A DNA stretch of 64,000 nt from Onchidella celtica (Eukaryota; Mollusca; Gastropoda; Systellommatophora; Onchidiidae): assembly GCA_963931925.1 (NCBI GenBank), contig OZ007579.1, forward strand, positions 52,210,257 to 52,274,256, written 5' to 3'. The position numbers were made by a program, and so were the translations under genes. Position 1 is the stretch's first letter. Each line of letters begins with the position of its first letter. This document shows positions 1-24,115 of this stretch, piece after piece. Below the pieces are notes generated by a model. The model did no database searches, was not told the DNA's origin, and saw only the letters and a list, made by a program, of their open reading frames with translations.

Positions 1-150
1 ATCCGAGAAGACTAGGTGCTAGATCCTACCTACCATACGATCAGGCACAGGAAAATTGAGAAAAATCCCAAAATTCCAACCTGCCTGCACCGACCGAGAT
101 TCGAACCTGGTATCTAGGCCACCGTGTCAGCCGCCAGATGTTATATGCCT
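1..150 (-). mobile_element. SINE with tRNA-like head, cut by the window start
   Basis: Reverse strand: a B-box-like GGTTCGAATC (at about 114) and downstream the word AGCACCTAGTCTTCTCGGAT shared with the other SINE copies here. The body continues outside the window. Confidence 0.6.
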
Positions 151-428
151 GATCTGTCTATCTATTGGTCTGTCTATCTATTGGTCTGTCTATCTATTGA
201 TCTGTCTATCTATTGGTCTGTCTACCTATTGATCTGTCTATCTATTGGTCTGTCTATCTATTGATCTGTCTATCTATTGATCTGTCTATCTATTGATCTG
301 TCTATCTATTGATCTGTCTATCTATTGATCGGTCTGTCGATTGGTCTATCTATTGGTCTGTCTATCTATTGGTCTGTCTATCTATTGGTCTGTCTATCTG
401 TTGGTCTGTCTATCTATAGGTCTGTCTA
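148..428 (+). repeat. 16-bp minisatellite CTGTCTATCTATTGRT
   Basis: About 17 units differing mainly at one purine. The open frames here are products of the repeat. Confidence 0.9.
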
Positions 429-1077
429 TGACGTTTGTGATTTGGGAAGGGCCGTCCACAAAATGCGTATGCGGGAAATGGATAGGTGGGTGGGTGGATG
501 CCGCCCGAGTGGGAAAAACTTTCGTGGGAATTCTGAAATTTTAGTTGAGGGGGGGGGGGGGGGGGGGAGAGAGATCTAAATTCTAAAGTTTCCTTTTCTT
601 CTTATGTTTTCTTTCTTTTTTTAAAAACCTTTTTTTCTTCTTCAGCAAATTAGATGGTTTGAATATTTAGAAATCATATTATTTCTAATGAAGCGGTCAA
701 GTTGTAATGTCCACACTAAACGCCGCTTTTCTAACATCTGGGCGTTGGCCTGGACACTCACCGTTCTACTGGCCACAAGCTTGTACAAGGGCGAAAAGTT
801 GGGTTGGGTGGGGATGAGGGATGGAGCTGAGGCCAAATGTATGAAAAACAGACATGGGGGGGGGGGGGGGAGGGGTGAGGAAGGGTGAAAAGTAAAAATA
901 TAAATAGCTGAGATGGAGCGTACCGTAGTTGCTGGCTAGCGGGCCCCAGTTATTCTTTCATTAATAATTGTGTCAGTTTGCGGTTTGTCAACTGTGTAGG
1001 CGATTGTTACGATACAAATCAGACATAGATCCTTGTGTCTTTTTCTGAAAACATAAAAGACAGACAAGAAACAAGAA

Positions 1078-1350
1078 TCTCTGTCAGTCTGTTTGTCCTT
1101 ATGCCACTTTGTCTGTTAGTCCCTCTGTCTGTGCTTGTGTTTGTCTGACCATCTGTCTGTCTATCTGTCCGCCGGCCTGTCTGTCTGTCTCTCCGTCCGT
1201 CCATCCATCTGCCCGTGTGCTTGTCTGTCTGCTTGTCTGTCTGTCCATCCGTCCGTCCGTCTGTACGCTCGTCCACCTGTCTGTCTGTCCGACTGTCCGC
1301 CTGACTGCCTGTCTGTCTGTCTGTCTGTCTGTGTGTCTGCCTGTCTAACC
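1078..1350 (+). repeat. Degenerate (CTGT/CCGT)n microsatellite next to a gene A exon
   Basis: Tetranucleotide pyrimidine-rich array ending about 50 bp before the exon at 1401. It forms an extended pyrimidine-rich stretch before the acceptor. Confidence 0.85.
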
Positions 1351-1400
1351 AAGACGTCATCACTGGACATTCCTGTATGTCACAACTACCCTATGTCCAG

Positions 1401-12671
<11,271 letters not shown>

Positions 12672-13507
12672 AAAGGGAGGGGTGGGGGGGGGGGATTGGG
12701 AAAGGGAAGACAGTGGCGTGCAAGGGCACTGGGAGGGGACGCCACTGAGCATTTTCTCATCAAGTCAGACAACCCGTCCTGGGATTGCACAAAATAATTT
12801 TACCACATAAAAAACGAAGTCCAGTTACAGATTTTATGTAGTGCCTTTATTTGTTAATTAAAAGATTAATGATTTTGACTTGTATGTTTTTGAGCTAATA
12901 TTGTGGTAAAGCTATCTAAAAGTTGGGTATCGGATATTTGGACAGAGGTGCAACTTCAGTGGTTGTTTCAGGCGCTATTTTCGCTAGACACGCCCCTGAC
13001 ACAGTGGCAAACCCAGTCTAAACTTTTGCCTGTTCACGTCTAGATCCAAGCAGACAACAAGGTCTGTCAGGTTTTTTCCAAACCGGCCACAGTGACGTCA
13101 TTTGCCGCCACTGACAAACCTGGAGGGCGTGAAGACAAAAAGTGGAAAAAACAAAGCATTTAGGAATAACATACCAACCCATGGGGATCACCATAAAATG
13201 AAAACAAGAAATGTTTTGTTACCTTTTTTTTCCAGCGAAATAATATACCTGAGAGACCCAACGTTGGCAGTTGAAAGAAGTAAAGACATCCCCCCCCCCC
13301 ACCCCACCCCGCCCTATTGATAAAAGATATTTATGAAATTGTGTCCATATTGGTGTACTTGAAAATGATGTAGCTTACAGTTTCATGTATTTTATTGTAA
13401 GTTTGAACATTTTCTAGACTTATAGAGGTGTTAGATATTCACGTATATCATAGCAGGTATTGCCAAATCTTTGAAAGTTTCACGTTTTTAATATAAATGT
13501 TAATATA

Positions 13508-13859
13508 CGGGGTGTCTAAAAAAACAACAAAACAAACAAACAAAAAAAATGTATAAAGGAACAGCTTAATGTTGTTTTGCAACTGTATTGAACTGCGTTG
13601 TCATCAATGTCTGGCCCAGAACGTCTACAGATTAAACATGGGACAACTCAGATAATGACACACATTCTGTCCTCTTTAATTTGAATAATAAATCCCGGAT
13701 GTAATTTTAATTGACGTTGTATTAATAAATATTCAAAGGGTGTACATCTTTTCGGTTTTTGTTAGGAGAATAGAGTCTTTCACCTGGCTGAACAGCGAAT
13801 CCAGAATGTTCTCTGTTTGCTTTGTAATTAGACCTTTTTTTTTTTTTTTGAGACACTCT
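13508..13859 (+). mobile_element. Possible mariner-like MITE, 352 bp
   Basis: TA then CGGGGTGTCTAAAAAAA at the left and TTTTTTTGAGACACTCT then TA at the right. Short A-rich inverted ends with TA flanks fit Tc1/mariner-derived MITEs. No coding capacity. Confidence 0.35.
13687..13692 (+). promoter_or_regulatory. Candidate polyadenylation signal of gene A
   Basis: AATAAA about 1.0 kb after the gene A stop codon. It is the first canonical hexamer I see downstream of 12671. Another follows near 13722. No further support. Confidence 0.3.
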
Positions 13860-14169
13860 TAAAGTTTTCTAGATTTAACGATTCTTGGCAATGAAAGTGC
13901 CATACAGTTTTGATAAATTATTGCCAGTGCGCACCTGACCAAACTTTTCAGATATTCTAAGCAGTGTTTTATAACCTATCTCCTTGACTAGCAAACAAAG
14001 CATTCACAAGCGTGTTAAAAAATCGGTGAGAACAAAAGGAAATGCGTCGTCATGTTGACGTAAAGTATATAATGAATTGCTGCTGGAGTGATCATAACAT
14101 GATTAGAATTTCAGCGATTTCAGGTGTTTTTTTTTTGGTAACAGACAGACACTCAATAATGTAAGTTTG

Positions 14170-14605
14170 ATCTTTTGTTTATTGAGATATGATTGTACAT
14201 TGAGATATGATTGTATGATTGTACACTGAGATGTGATTGTACACTGAGATATGGTTGTATACTGAGATATGATTGTACACTGACATATGATTGAATCCTG
14301 GGACATGATTGTACATTGAGATATGATTGAATACTGGGATATGATTGTACACTGAGATACGATTGTATACTGGGATATGATTGTACACTGAGATAATGGT
14401 TGTACACCGAGATATGATTGTGAACTGGGATATGATTGTACAATGAGATATGATGGTGCACTGAGATATAAGTGCACACTGAGATATGATTGTGCAGTGA
14501 GATATGATTGTACACTGAGATATAATTGTGCACTGAGATATGATTGTACACTGAGACATGATTGCACACCGAGATATGATTGTACAGTGAAGTAGCAGTG
14601 ATTGT
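14170..14605 (+). repeat. 18-21 bp minisatellite GATATGATTGTACACTGA
   Basis: About 24 units with drift, in the spacer between gene A and gene B. All three reverse frames stay open because the unit length is usually a multiple of three. Confidence 0.88.
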
Positions 14606-14679
14606 ACACAAGACAATCTGTAGATAATGTTTTCAAGAATATTAATTTAGTTGCATCCGTTTGTTTTCAATAATGAGAG

Positions 14680-15265
14680 CAGGGTCGGATTATGATTTTG
14701 CAGGCCCCAGGGCTGTGAGGCCCCCAATAATAATTAATCTGAGCATGAATTTCGGATTCTTGAAATCAGTTTATTCAACTTCTACATCATAATGTCATGT
14801 AAATTATGGATGCCTACCAACATTTTCAGAAAAATGCTATGATTTGTTTTGGAATGTTGTCACAATACGTACGCCCTCTAAGTTTTTTTTTTTTGCGTTA
14901 CGGATTCGTATTTTAAAACCTTTTGTGATTCCAGAGCTAGAGAACTCCTCCAGAAATACTCCTAACAACAGCCTTAATTAATTATTCTTTCAGATTTTCG
15001 TTTTGTTTTCCTTCTGTTCTTTTTTGTTGAAAGGGCAGGGGGGCAGGGTTAGGGATTCAGTAAAATTTCGGGTTGAGGATAAAAACGGGGTTAGGGATCG
15101 GTGCATGGGCTCCTAGCGCAAAACGCCTGAGTGTAAACGTGCAAGTGCGACCTGCAATAAAAATGAAAATAAGGCTTTGATATTGAACAATTTATTTAAT
15201 CTCTGGAGGCCTTCAGCTGGCCGAGGCCCTTGGGTTGTAGCCATAAATGCCCTTATCCGGCACTG
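14680..15265 (+). mobile_element. hAT-type MITE, 586 bp
   Basis: Starts CAGGGTCGGATTATG and ends CTTATCCGGCACTG, which agrees in inverted orientation with the CAGTGCCGGATTA family of hAT ends. The flanks AATGAGAG and AATGAGGT are close to an 8-bp target duplication. A dispersed repeat shared with 29890-30150 and 31297-31700 lies inside. Confidence 0.65.
14870..15110 (+). repeat. Dispersed repeat, copy inside the hAT MITE
   Basis: GAAATACTCCTAACAACAGC, TTAATTATTCTTTCAGATTT and GGGCAGGGTTAGGGATTC recur at 29890-30150 (+) and about 31370-31690 (-). Confidence 0.75.
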
Positions 15266-16019
15266 AATGAGGTTGATAAATATCTTTTTGGTGAGCAAAG
15301 GGTTAAAGAAGAAATGGGTAAGATAATTATATCCTTTCGAAAACTATAAGATAGTGCAAAAAGAACGTTCTCGTGTAATAGAATGTGTAAGTATGTTATC
15401 TCTTAACTTGTACATAAGATTGCATACACACAATATTAACACGAGAGTCGATTCATTACAACATCATAACAACCTATATTGTTATCAGCCGTGGTTGGTT
15501 GTGGCTGGCTGGCAACGCCACTCATAAACCATTCGTGATGCATTTATCCGAACTTATCCAGTTTGCCTTTAGGTAGACATAAAAAAATTTTGTTTTCTGA
15601 CTTAACTACTGTACACATGTTAGTATTTGCCATTCCATATCTGATTTGAAAAACTGAAACTATTATGAAAGGATTTTACCTACTTCCACATAAACCAATT
15701 TTGAAAAATAATATTGTTCTCCTGTTCAGGCAAATAAAAACAACAACAACAACAACAAACAGTGCAGGCAAAGTTTCAGCAATTTTCATCAATCCGTTTT
15801 CAAGAAATTGCCATTTTAGCTGCGCCACGAAGTTTGAGACCCGCTATGGTAATATCCCAACACGCTGTGTAAGATTGAGAATCTTCTTGTATTTATTGTG
15901 TCCTTGTATGAACGTGTCTGTTTTAGTGTCAGTTTTTTATCTCCCATTTTTTGTGTGCTTAAATTTTTTGCTGAATGTCGCAGAGGGAGTAAATCTCAGA
16001 ATGTTATTCTGTTGACTTC

Positions 16020-17315
16020 GTTGTCTATCTGTCTGTCTGTCTGTCTGTCTGTCTTTCTGTCTATCTATCTATTTATCTGTGTTTTGTCTGTCGAACTGCC
16101 TGTCTGTATGTGTTTGTCTGTGTATTTGTCTATCGTACCGTCTTTCTGTCTGTTTGTCTGCATGTCTGCCTATCTTCTCTCTGTCAACCTGGCCACCTGT
16201 CTATCGGCCTACCTGTGTGTCGGTCTTCATGTCTGTTAGTCTGTCTGTCGGCCTACCTGTTTGTCTGTCTACATGTCTGTTAGTCTGTCTGTCGGCCTAC
16301 CTCTGTGTCTATCTACATGTCTGTTAGTCTGTCTGTCGGCCTACCTGTGTGTCTGTCTACATGTCTGGCAGTCTGTCTGTCGGCCTACCAGTGTGTCTGT
16401 CTACATGTCTGTTAGTCTGTCTGTCGGCCTACCAGTGTGTCGGTCTACATGTCTGTCAGTCTGTCTGTCGGCCTACTTGTGTGTCTGTCTACATGTCTGT
16501 CAGTCTGTCTATCGGCCTACCTGTGTGTCGGTCTTCATGTCCCTCAGTCTGTCTGTCGGCCTAGCTGTGTGTCTGTCTACATGTCTGTCAGTCTGTCTGT
16601 CGGCCTACCAGTGTGTCTGTCTACATGTCTGTCAGTCTGTCTGTCGGCCTACCTGTGTCTGTCTACATGTCTGTCAGTCTGTCGGCCTACCAGTGTGTCT
16701 GTCTACATGTCTGTCAGTCTGTCTGTCGGCCTACCTGTGTCTGTCTACATGTCTGTCAGTCTGTCGGCCTACCAGTGTGTCTGTCTACATGTCTGTCTGT
16801 CTGTCTGTCGGCCTACCTGTGCCTGTCTGCATGTCTGTCAGTCTGTCTGTCGGCCTACCTGTGTCTGTCTACATGTCTGTCAGTCTGTCTGTCCGCCTAC
16901 CCGTGTTTGTCTACATGTCTGTCTGTCGGCCTACCTGTGTGTCTGTCTACATGTCTGTCAGTCTGTCTGTCGGCCTACCAGTGTGTCTGTCTACATGTCT
17001 GTCAGTCTGTCTGTCGGCCTACCTGTGTGTCTATCTACATGTCTGTCAGTCTGTCTGTCGGCCTACCTGTGTGTCTGTCTACATGTCCGTCAGTCTGTCT
17101 GTCGGCCTACCTGTGTGTCTGTCTACATGTCCGTCAGTCTGTCTGTCGGCCTACCTGTATGTCTATCTACATGTCTGTCAGTCTGTCTGTCGGCCTACCT
17201 GTGTGTCTGTCTACATGTCTGTCAGTCTGTCTGTCGGCCTACCGGTGTGTCTGTCTACATGTCTGTCAGTCTGTACATTTATCTGCCTGTCTGTTTGTGT
17301 TCCATCTAGCTGTCT
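16020..17315 (+). repeat. Minisatellite of about 40-44 bp, 1.3 kb
   Basis: Units of the form TCTGTCGGCCTACCTGTGTG then TCTGTCTACATGTCTGTCAG, about 30 copies, with occasional short units. The 388-codon frame across it is Cys/Val/Ser low complexity and not a gene. Confidence 0.9.
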
Positions 17316-18324
17316 GCCTGCCTGTCATTCCATATCTTCAATTTCTTTATCTATCCACTCTCTGCCCATCAATTACCGTAAACCAACAGTGTACCCCGTG
17401 TGCCTGTATACACCCACCAGTACTTAACGTCGCCCCCTGGCCTGTGAAGTGAACAAACATTCAATGGCCGCTCTCTGTACACACAAAAGCCGGTTTTTTA
17501 GCCTCTGAATAAACGCCGGCATTTATTTCATGTTTCTGATACAAAAAACCATAATATATCGATCTCCTTGTGTAAACAGATCTTATCTCTCTCCCTCTCT
17601 CTCGCTCTAACTGTGTAATCCAGCTCTCTCCCAGGCCCGTGACGCAAGACACGAACTTTGGTTGACCTGTTTATAGACGGTCTGAACTTTAAAGATCTGT
17701 CAAATTTTTACTTTGATTTGAGCCAACAGCAGGAAAATGTTTAGGTGTGAAATTTTCAGCATTTGTATAGTAAAGAAATTGCGTACAAATCTGCACCCGC
17801 TACTACTATTACAACGACTTCAGCTGCTAATGCTCCTACAACAACAACAGATACAACTACATGTACTGTCATTACTACCGTACATGTACTACAACATATT
17901 TCCTATTCATTTCTGATCCACTGTAGCGTTTATTGTTTATTACGAAAGGGGTTTGTAACATACAGACTTTTCGCTCTCTCTGTTTTTGCTCTGCCATACT
18001 TTAACACGCCCTGCTGTGACATCGCAAATTTTCTAGGTTTTTTTTTCTTTTTTTACCAATACTACACTCTGTGTGCTACGACATCTGCTACTATACAAAT
18101 AATTTGAAAATAACTCTTAAATGACTGGAAAATTCATGCAGTCTTCGGGGTCAAACAAATAATAATAATAATAATAAAAAGAGTTAAAGTTGTCGATTGT
18201 AGTTAAGATCCAGCACACAATCAGTGTGTTTTAGGACTCTATTTTAGGACGTTCGCTGACATTGGCATTTACATCTCACTTTTCTTGTCTTTATATTTCT
18301 TGTTGTGGGAGGGGGGGGGGATTC

Positions 18325-18545
18325 GTTGTTTAGAATTTTGTCCCGAGCAGCGGCCTTGTTCGGCCTGTTCGTCTCGACTTTTAACTGCCAAAGTATCGTT
18401 AACGTGTGCGACGTGCACACTGGCCCTTCCAGTTTCTTCGTCTTTATCCCAGAAGACTAGGTGCTCTATCCTACCCACCATAGGATCCAGCATGCCTGGG
18501 CCGGGGGTCGAACTTAATACCGTCAGCACGAGTGGCGTACAATCA
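18325..18545 (-). mobile_element. SINE, Nin-like core
   Basis: On the - strand, GGATAGAGCACCTAGTCTTC then GTGTGCACGTCGCACACGTT, a diverged copy of the same family. A GTTCGAC element at the tRNA-like end is near 18508. Confidence 0.6.
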
Positions 18546-19204
18546 GCAAACAACAGCAACATATGTATGTGATTGTGTATGGCCTTTTAAATCAAGAAAG
18601 ATTTCGACCTGTCAGAGATAGATAATTCCTGCTTCAATCGACTATGATTTTCAAATTGTGCTGCCTTCTTATCTGCCTACAGTCATAAATTTTTACCTAA
18701 TCAATTTCTACAACACGGACATTGCAGTTAACATTTTTATCTGGCCTATTCAATATGAAAATGAACAACACCAAATCATACGTGTCTGGTCCGTCTGAAG
18801 TAAAACCAAGGAATTCTTCGGAATCAGCAAACGTGTAAGTCATACAACTTATGATTTTCTATCTACACTGTTTCTCAATGGCGTGACCAGTGCATCAAGA
18901 CAAATATAAGGTCACTTTTCTTATTAAATTTCAGCAATTTTTTTTTAATGAGTCCTTATGAAAGAAAAATTGGGGTATGAGAAGATTAGCTTTTTTTTTC
19001 CCTTCATATTTTCGTTCCCCAAAAGTCTAGCTATTAGTGACCTCTGTAGTTCAAGTACTATCCATATGTCTTGGTGTAACTGTCGAGGTTTAATTAAGAG
19101 TATCAAGACATTCTTGCGTATTCTGAAAGGAAATGAATGAAACCAACCAAACTGCCGTCTAAAAGTGACAAAAGGAGACAGCAGTATTGATATTTTGCAA
19201 CTGG

Positions 19205-19402
19205 AATTGTATTTACTTATTTATTTACTTATTTGTTTACTTATTTATTCATTCATTCATTCATTTATTCATTCATTCATTCATTCATTCATTCATTCAT
19301 TCATTCATTCATTCATTCATTCATTCATTAATTCATTCATTCATTCCTTCATTCATTCATTCATTCATACATTCATTTATCATTAATTAATTAATTAATT
19401 TG
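19205..19402 (+). repeat. (ATTC)n microsatellite
   Basis: Mostly TTCATTCATTCA flanked by TTTACTTA and TTAATTAA variants. Confidence 0.9.
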
Positions 19403-19804
19403 CCACATTTCAACTTTATTCGTAATCCGCTGCGATCCTACAGCTTCCTCGTGTTTGTTTGTTGTTGTTTTTTGAAAATTAAAAAATTTACATTCCTGTC
19501 ATGCACGATTTAATAAATAACATAAAAGCCAGCTGAGCATCCAATGAAGGTAGTGGGGAGATATGAAAACGCGAAAGCTTTAGTTGTGTGGGACAGATAC
19601 AGGAAGGGATCAGTTCACGGCTTGGGTTAGCCTGAACATTCATGTCCGCAATGCCGAAGAAAACGATATAAATGTATTTATGTGGCTCCCCTAAATAACG
19701 AACGAAAGAAACAGAGCAATACTTATGTATAGTTTATATGTTGCGTCAATAGCATCAATTTCAAGTCCAAGACATAAAGAACCAATCAACCCACAAAACA
19801 ACAT

Positions 19805-19836
<32 letters not shown>

Positions 19837-20944
19837 ACAAACTCTTGAGACAGCGAGACTATCAGAGGTCTGCAGAGGAGAACTTCCAGTAAACAAGGAT
19901 TTTCATTCGCCAATCAAGGGCTGCGTGATAAACTAAAGTCATTAAAAAAAAAAAAAATCGAAATATTCAGCATGCTTGTGGCTGTAGACTGCCCACAGGT
20001 TATATTATACGCTGGGTGTTTGATTCTGAAAACTGAGGGTTAAATAATGATTTTTAAAAAGATCATAACTGTTAAATCTGATAAAGAAAGTTAATTTTTT
20101 TTTTTTACTTCTCCTGACTAATCTGTAAAACTAGAGTTACGACAGTTTATTTCTGGGTCCTAGAAATACATGACACTACAAACAGAGAGACTGCAGCGTA
20201 CATGTATGAAACATGCCTACAAACACAAAAATAATATATCAGTAAATGCCACTAAAGAGACTCAGATATTAATAGACGATGCTCATGCCTTATAAGTATC
20301 TACAAACAACTGCTTGGTTAAATAAAGAATGTGGCCAGATCCGCGCACCATACTAAATTTTGTCCGCTCGTCCTGCAATTCCCAATTCAGGAATTCGTCA
20401 GTACGTCAAAATAAACGTACAGATAACCCTTTCAATTATGGAGCTCCCCGTGTGATCGTCTCCCCGAATGGAAAGAAAGAAATAAAGAAAAAGTATATTT
20501 TGTCACGGCTTTTGATGTTTTATCGATCCCCATTATCCGCTTGCTCTATGAGAATTCATACCTTGCCAAGCCTTCCATTCATCGCTAGACACACAGTTTT
20601 GCCATAGGATACTCTCTGGCACAGCGCTGAAAAGAAAGGCGTGTTCACATTTTTTGTGGCCTAGAGCGATCACTCTCTGACCCTTTTCTGGACCCTCGTT
20701 TATACACATTTCATCTCTGGGTGGTTTGTGGTGACATGATCAACAAATCCAAACGGTCCCCCTCTTGTACAGTCCCCAACACCGTCAAAGCTCGATCCAC
20801 GAATAGTTTTGGAACATTTTCATTCAACTTCAGAGTGATTGTTTACACCAAGGGGTCAAATTGGGTTTTATTCACGCAGTGAGGTTTTTGGCTAGTTTTG
20901 AGGTTAGAATCAGGGCTAACGTTGTGATTAGGTTTTGTTAACTG

Positions 20945-21105
20945 GCCACAGAAACCGTTTTGTTGACGACATGGTCACAGAAACTGTTTTGTTGACGACA
21001 TGGTCACAGTAACCGTTTTGTTGACGACATGGTCACAGTAACCGTTTTGTTGACGACATGGTCACAGTAACCGTTTTGTTGACGACATGGTCACAGTAAC
21101 TATTC
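20945..21105 (+). repeat. 29-bp tandem repeat
   Basis: Five copies of a unit beginning GACGACATGGTCACAGTAAC and ending CGTTTTGTT. The inner copies are identical. Confidence 0.88.
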
Positions 21106-22875
21106 CTGAAACTGGCCACAAGTTGATCATATAAACTTTCTTGTACGAATACTTTGGCTGCTGGTCCATACATAGCTTCTATCTTAAATGTTTGTTTTGT
21201 TTTTGTCTGTCATAGATAACAACATTTTGCCTTCGCTGCAGTGTATTCCTCGAAGATCAGCTGCCATGCCAGATACTAGGCTAATTCAAATACTACACTG
21301 AGAGAATCAGATGCCTTTCTCATCAGTGATTTACAAGCTAAAGGGACACAATGTAAACAATACAAGTCGTATAAATGTACCCTAGGAAAAGACAATGCGT
21401 AACTCCCTGATTTAACATCAAAATTTGATTGAAGGAATCTTCCCTGAACAGGCGAACATCAAGTTCAAACACAATCATGGTTGATCATTACAAATCCACG
21501 AATGTTACCTTGTTTCTTGATCTCAGAAATAGACACGCTGTCAATCATTATGGTACTCATGCTTTCAGGGTCTTTCCACGAGCCACATGAATACAATCAC
21601 AAAATACAATCTCACAACAACAACAACCATAATACATGTATCAGCAAATAAACAAGTTCATGGTGTTGTACATTTCTAATTGCAATAACAACAGCATCTT
21701 GTAGTGGACGAAATTATTCTGAAAGAGAGATAAAAAAAAACCCAAACCGTCTTGATTCAAAGAGATACCAATGATCACAGGTGGGTGACCACTGAATCAA
21801 CAGATGTCAACAAGGCTTCCCAATGGACAAATTCAACCAAATATTCTTATCAATATTTTTATCGTTTACTATGACTCTGATTGAGGTGTTTGGAATTGAC
21901 TGAGCTTTTTGGGCGTTGAAAAGGTTAAATTAAATATACTCTGAGAAAGTTTACCAAATGCCCTGGTCGTGTTTAAGTTCTGGAAGTGTGCAGATTTTTT
22001 TGATTTTTTTTTCGTTTGGCTAAGATATAAAACGGACCTGATCGGGCGTCTGTGTTTGTGTTACTCTGTGTGTGTGTGTGTGTGTGATGTAAGCACTGGA
22101 ATTACCTTCGAAGGTTCGAGAACAGGGAATATTAACATCATAATATAGAAACAGGTGAGTAGTTGATGAAATAGTTCAGAATAACAGCAAGGCTGTCAAG
22201 CAAAATATGGCTACATTTGAATTAAGTACCGTCTTTTCATAGCCTGAATTCTGTTAAAGCTTGAGCTACCGGTACGTCAGAATGAAGAACGAAATATCTT
22301 AATGTTTGGCGCTCGATGGTGTACTTTCACTGTGAAATGCGGAATGATGACGTACTTAAAGTAAACAACGTAATAAATGATATTTATAAAAGTCTGTCTG
22401 TTGAATATAACTTGAAGAGTGGGGGCTCGACATTATACACCGAGCTATTGACAGCGAGAAGCGACAGTTTAAATAGAGACTACTAGACGTCACGCCCGAA
22501 TAGCTTTTGCTCTACAAGTTATTGAAACTGATCAGCGGTGAGGTCCAATCGAATATCATGTTCTTAAAGGGTTCTTCAAATCGATTACGACACACAGTGA
22601 AACGTTACTGAGAGGGAGAAAGGCTTACATTTTTTAAGTCGTTGAACAGGCCCAGAATACTTAATACTTATTTGAAGAGAAGACTCTGGTCAGTGCGAAA
22701 AGGTGCGTTCAAGACGGAGCATATACGGAGTTAAATATTGAACAGGTTGGTATTTCTCTCAGCTTGAGATAGACCAGAATATTTTAGGTGTGTTTAAATA
22801 GCGAAATTTCGTGTGAAGAACAAGAAATATCAGGAATATGATAATTATTTAATGTCAACAGTGTATAAATGTGAC

Positions 22876-22877
22876 AT

Positions 22878-22952
<75 letters not shown>
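22876..22952 (+). repeat. (GA)n microsatellite
   Basis: An uninterrupted GA run of about 65 bp then AGAAAGAG, upstream of gene B. Confidence 0.95.
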
Positions 22953-22953
<1 letters not shown>

Positions 22954-23785
22954 TTGCCACTCTCACATCGGTCGCCGCCGCCCCAGACAAGTAGATAGAT
23001 AGGACAGTTAATACATTGGATGTACATTCATGATCCTTCACGATCGACGGAGGTCTTACACATTCAATGTCAAGAGTTTGTCCGTTCTTACAGAGCAAAA
23101 TAAATAATTCCATTAGATAAATGCATCAGTTGTGTAAGGATGCAGGATTTTTTACTTGTGACTTCTTCTTTAGTTAGCACTTGTATGACTGTCTCCATTT
23201 CGTTATTTCATTAACTGATTTCTTATTTTTAATACGCGATTTCATTTAATTTCAAAAAGTGGAAACAAAGAGGACAAAATGTAGTGGGTGGAGGGGTGGT
23301 GCAGGGCGTGGACAGTCTCCACAAAAAGGACATATCAGTAATCTGTCGTATGAGGTGTGAAGGTACCAAGAAACTTGATCTAGAACATCTTTATTCTAGC
23401 GACTGCCTGTTCATTCCGGGTATCACCAAGTTACTTTAACCATTCGTTAACATGCTGTAAAACCGCAATTTACGTTAAGTGAAATATACAATCCAATCAT
23501 TATTATTTATTTTTGGTTGTTGTTCTGTTTCTCACTTCACAGCTTCAAAAAAATGATATCTGTTACATTGCACTAGAACTCGACATTCACACCCTTCCGT
23601 CTACGATTTGAAACTATCTTTCACAGAGGGATAAGAAATTACCATTTGACTTGGAGTAAGAAAAGAATACCTCTGCAAGTGGAAGGATACAGCGTGAAAA
23701 CCACAAAAACGGAAATTTGCCCAGGAACTGACAGTCACAGAAGCCAGACAAACATTCTGTCCGAGCCAATGAAAGCCCCAGCGAG

Positions 23786-23848
23786 ATGACCATACGAATA
23801 TTTCACCTTCTGCTGATCGTGGCGTTTGTCCGCTGGTCACAACAATCG
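23786..23848 (+). CDS. Gene B exon 1: start codon and signal peptide
   Basis: ATG in the context gcgagATGA, then [20 protein letters not shown], a short N region with Arg, a hydrophobic core and a polar end. The donor TCG|gtgagt is in phase 0. An earlier start was not chosen because this one gives a textbook signal peptide directly before the ectodomain exon. Confidence 0.8.
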
Positions 23849-24068
23849 GTGAGTCCAAACAAAAAAGTTTTTTTTTTTTTAGAATAAAACTTTTGTGAAT
23901 GAATATCTGACACAAGAGGATATCTGAATCTATCTTAATCTCACTTCCTACACGACATCAAGCAATAAGTTTGAATATTACCCATTTTCTTACTACTACC
24001 TGTTTGCTCTCATTCATCAGCAGGCAATTTGCCTTTTAATTTAATAAAATCCCCCCTCCCCCCACACA

Positions 24069-24115
<47 letters not shown>

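Larger units (their letters stand above)
12672..23785. other. Spacer between gene A and gene B
   Basis: An 11-kb AT-rich interval holding the likely 3' UTR of gene A, a possible mariner-like MITE (13508), the hAT MITE (14680), minisatellites (14170, 16020, 20945), microsatellites and one SINE (18325). The short open frames that remain are repeat products or random. I see no exon with good splice sites. A promoter or 5' UTR exon of gene B should lie near its right end but is not recognisable. Confidence 0.6.

Noticed and set aside
107..150. Functional tRNA gene
   Set aside because: Only a B-box-like element and part of a cloverleaf are present, joined to a SINE body, so it is a tRNA-derived SINE head.
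16261..17452. Cys/Val/Ser-rich frames of 279-388 codons
   Set aside because: Several overlapping frames are open at once over the 40-44 bp minisatellite. A Cys-rich secreted protein was considered, but the frames have no signal peptide and shift with each short unit.
17763..18107. Thr-rich 114-codon frame
   Set aside because: Built on ACN/ACA trinucleotide runs and followed by T-rich sequence. No splice support and no paralogue in gene A or B.
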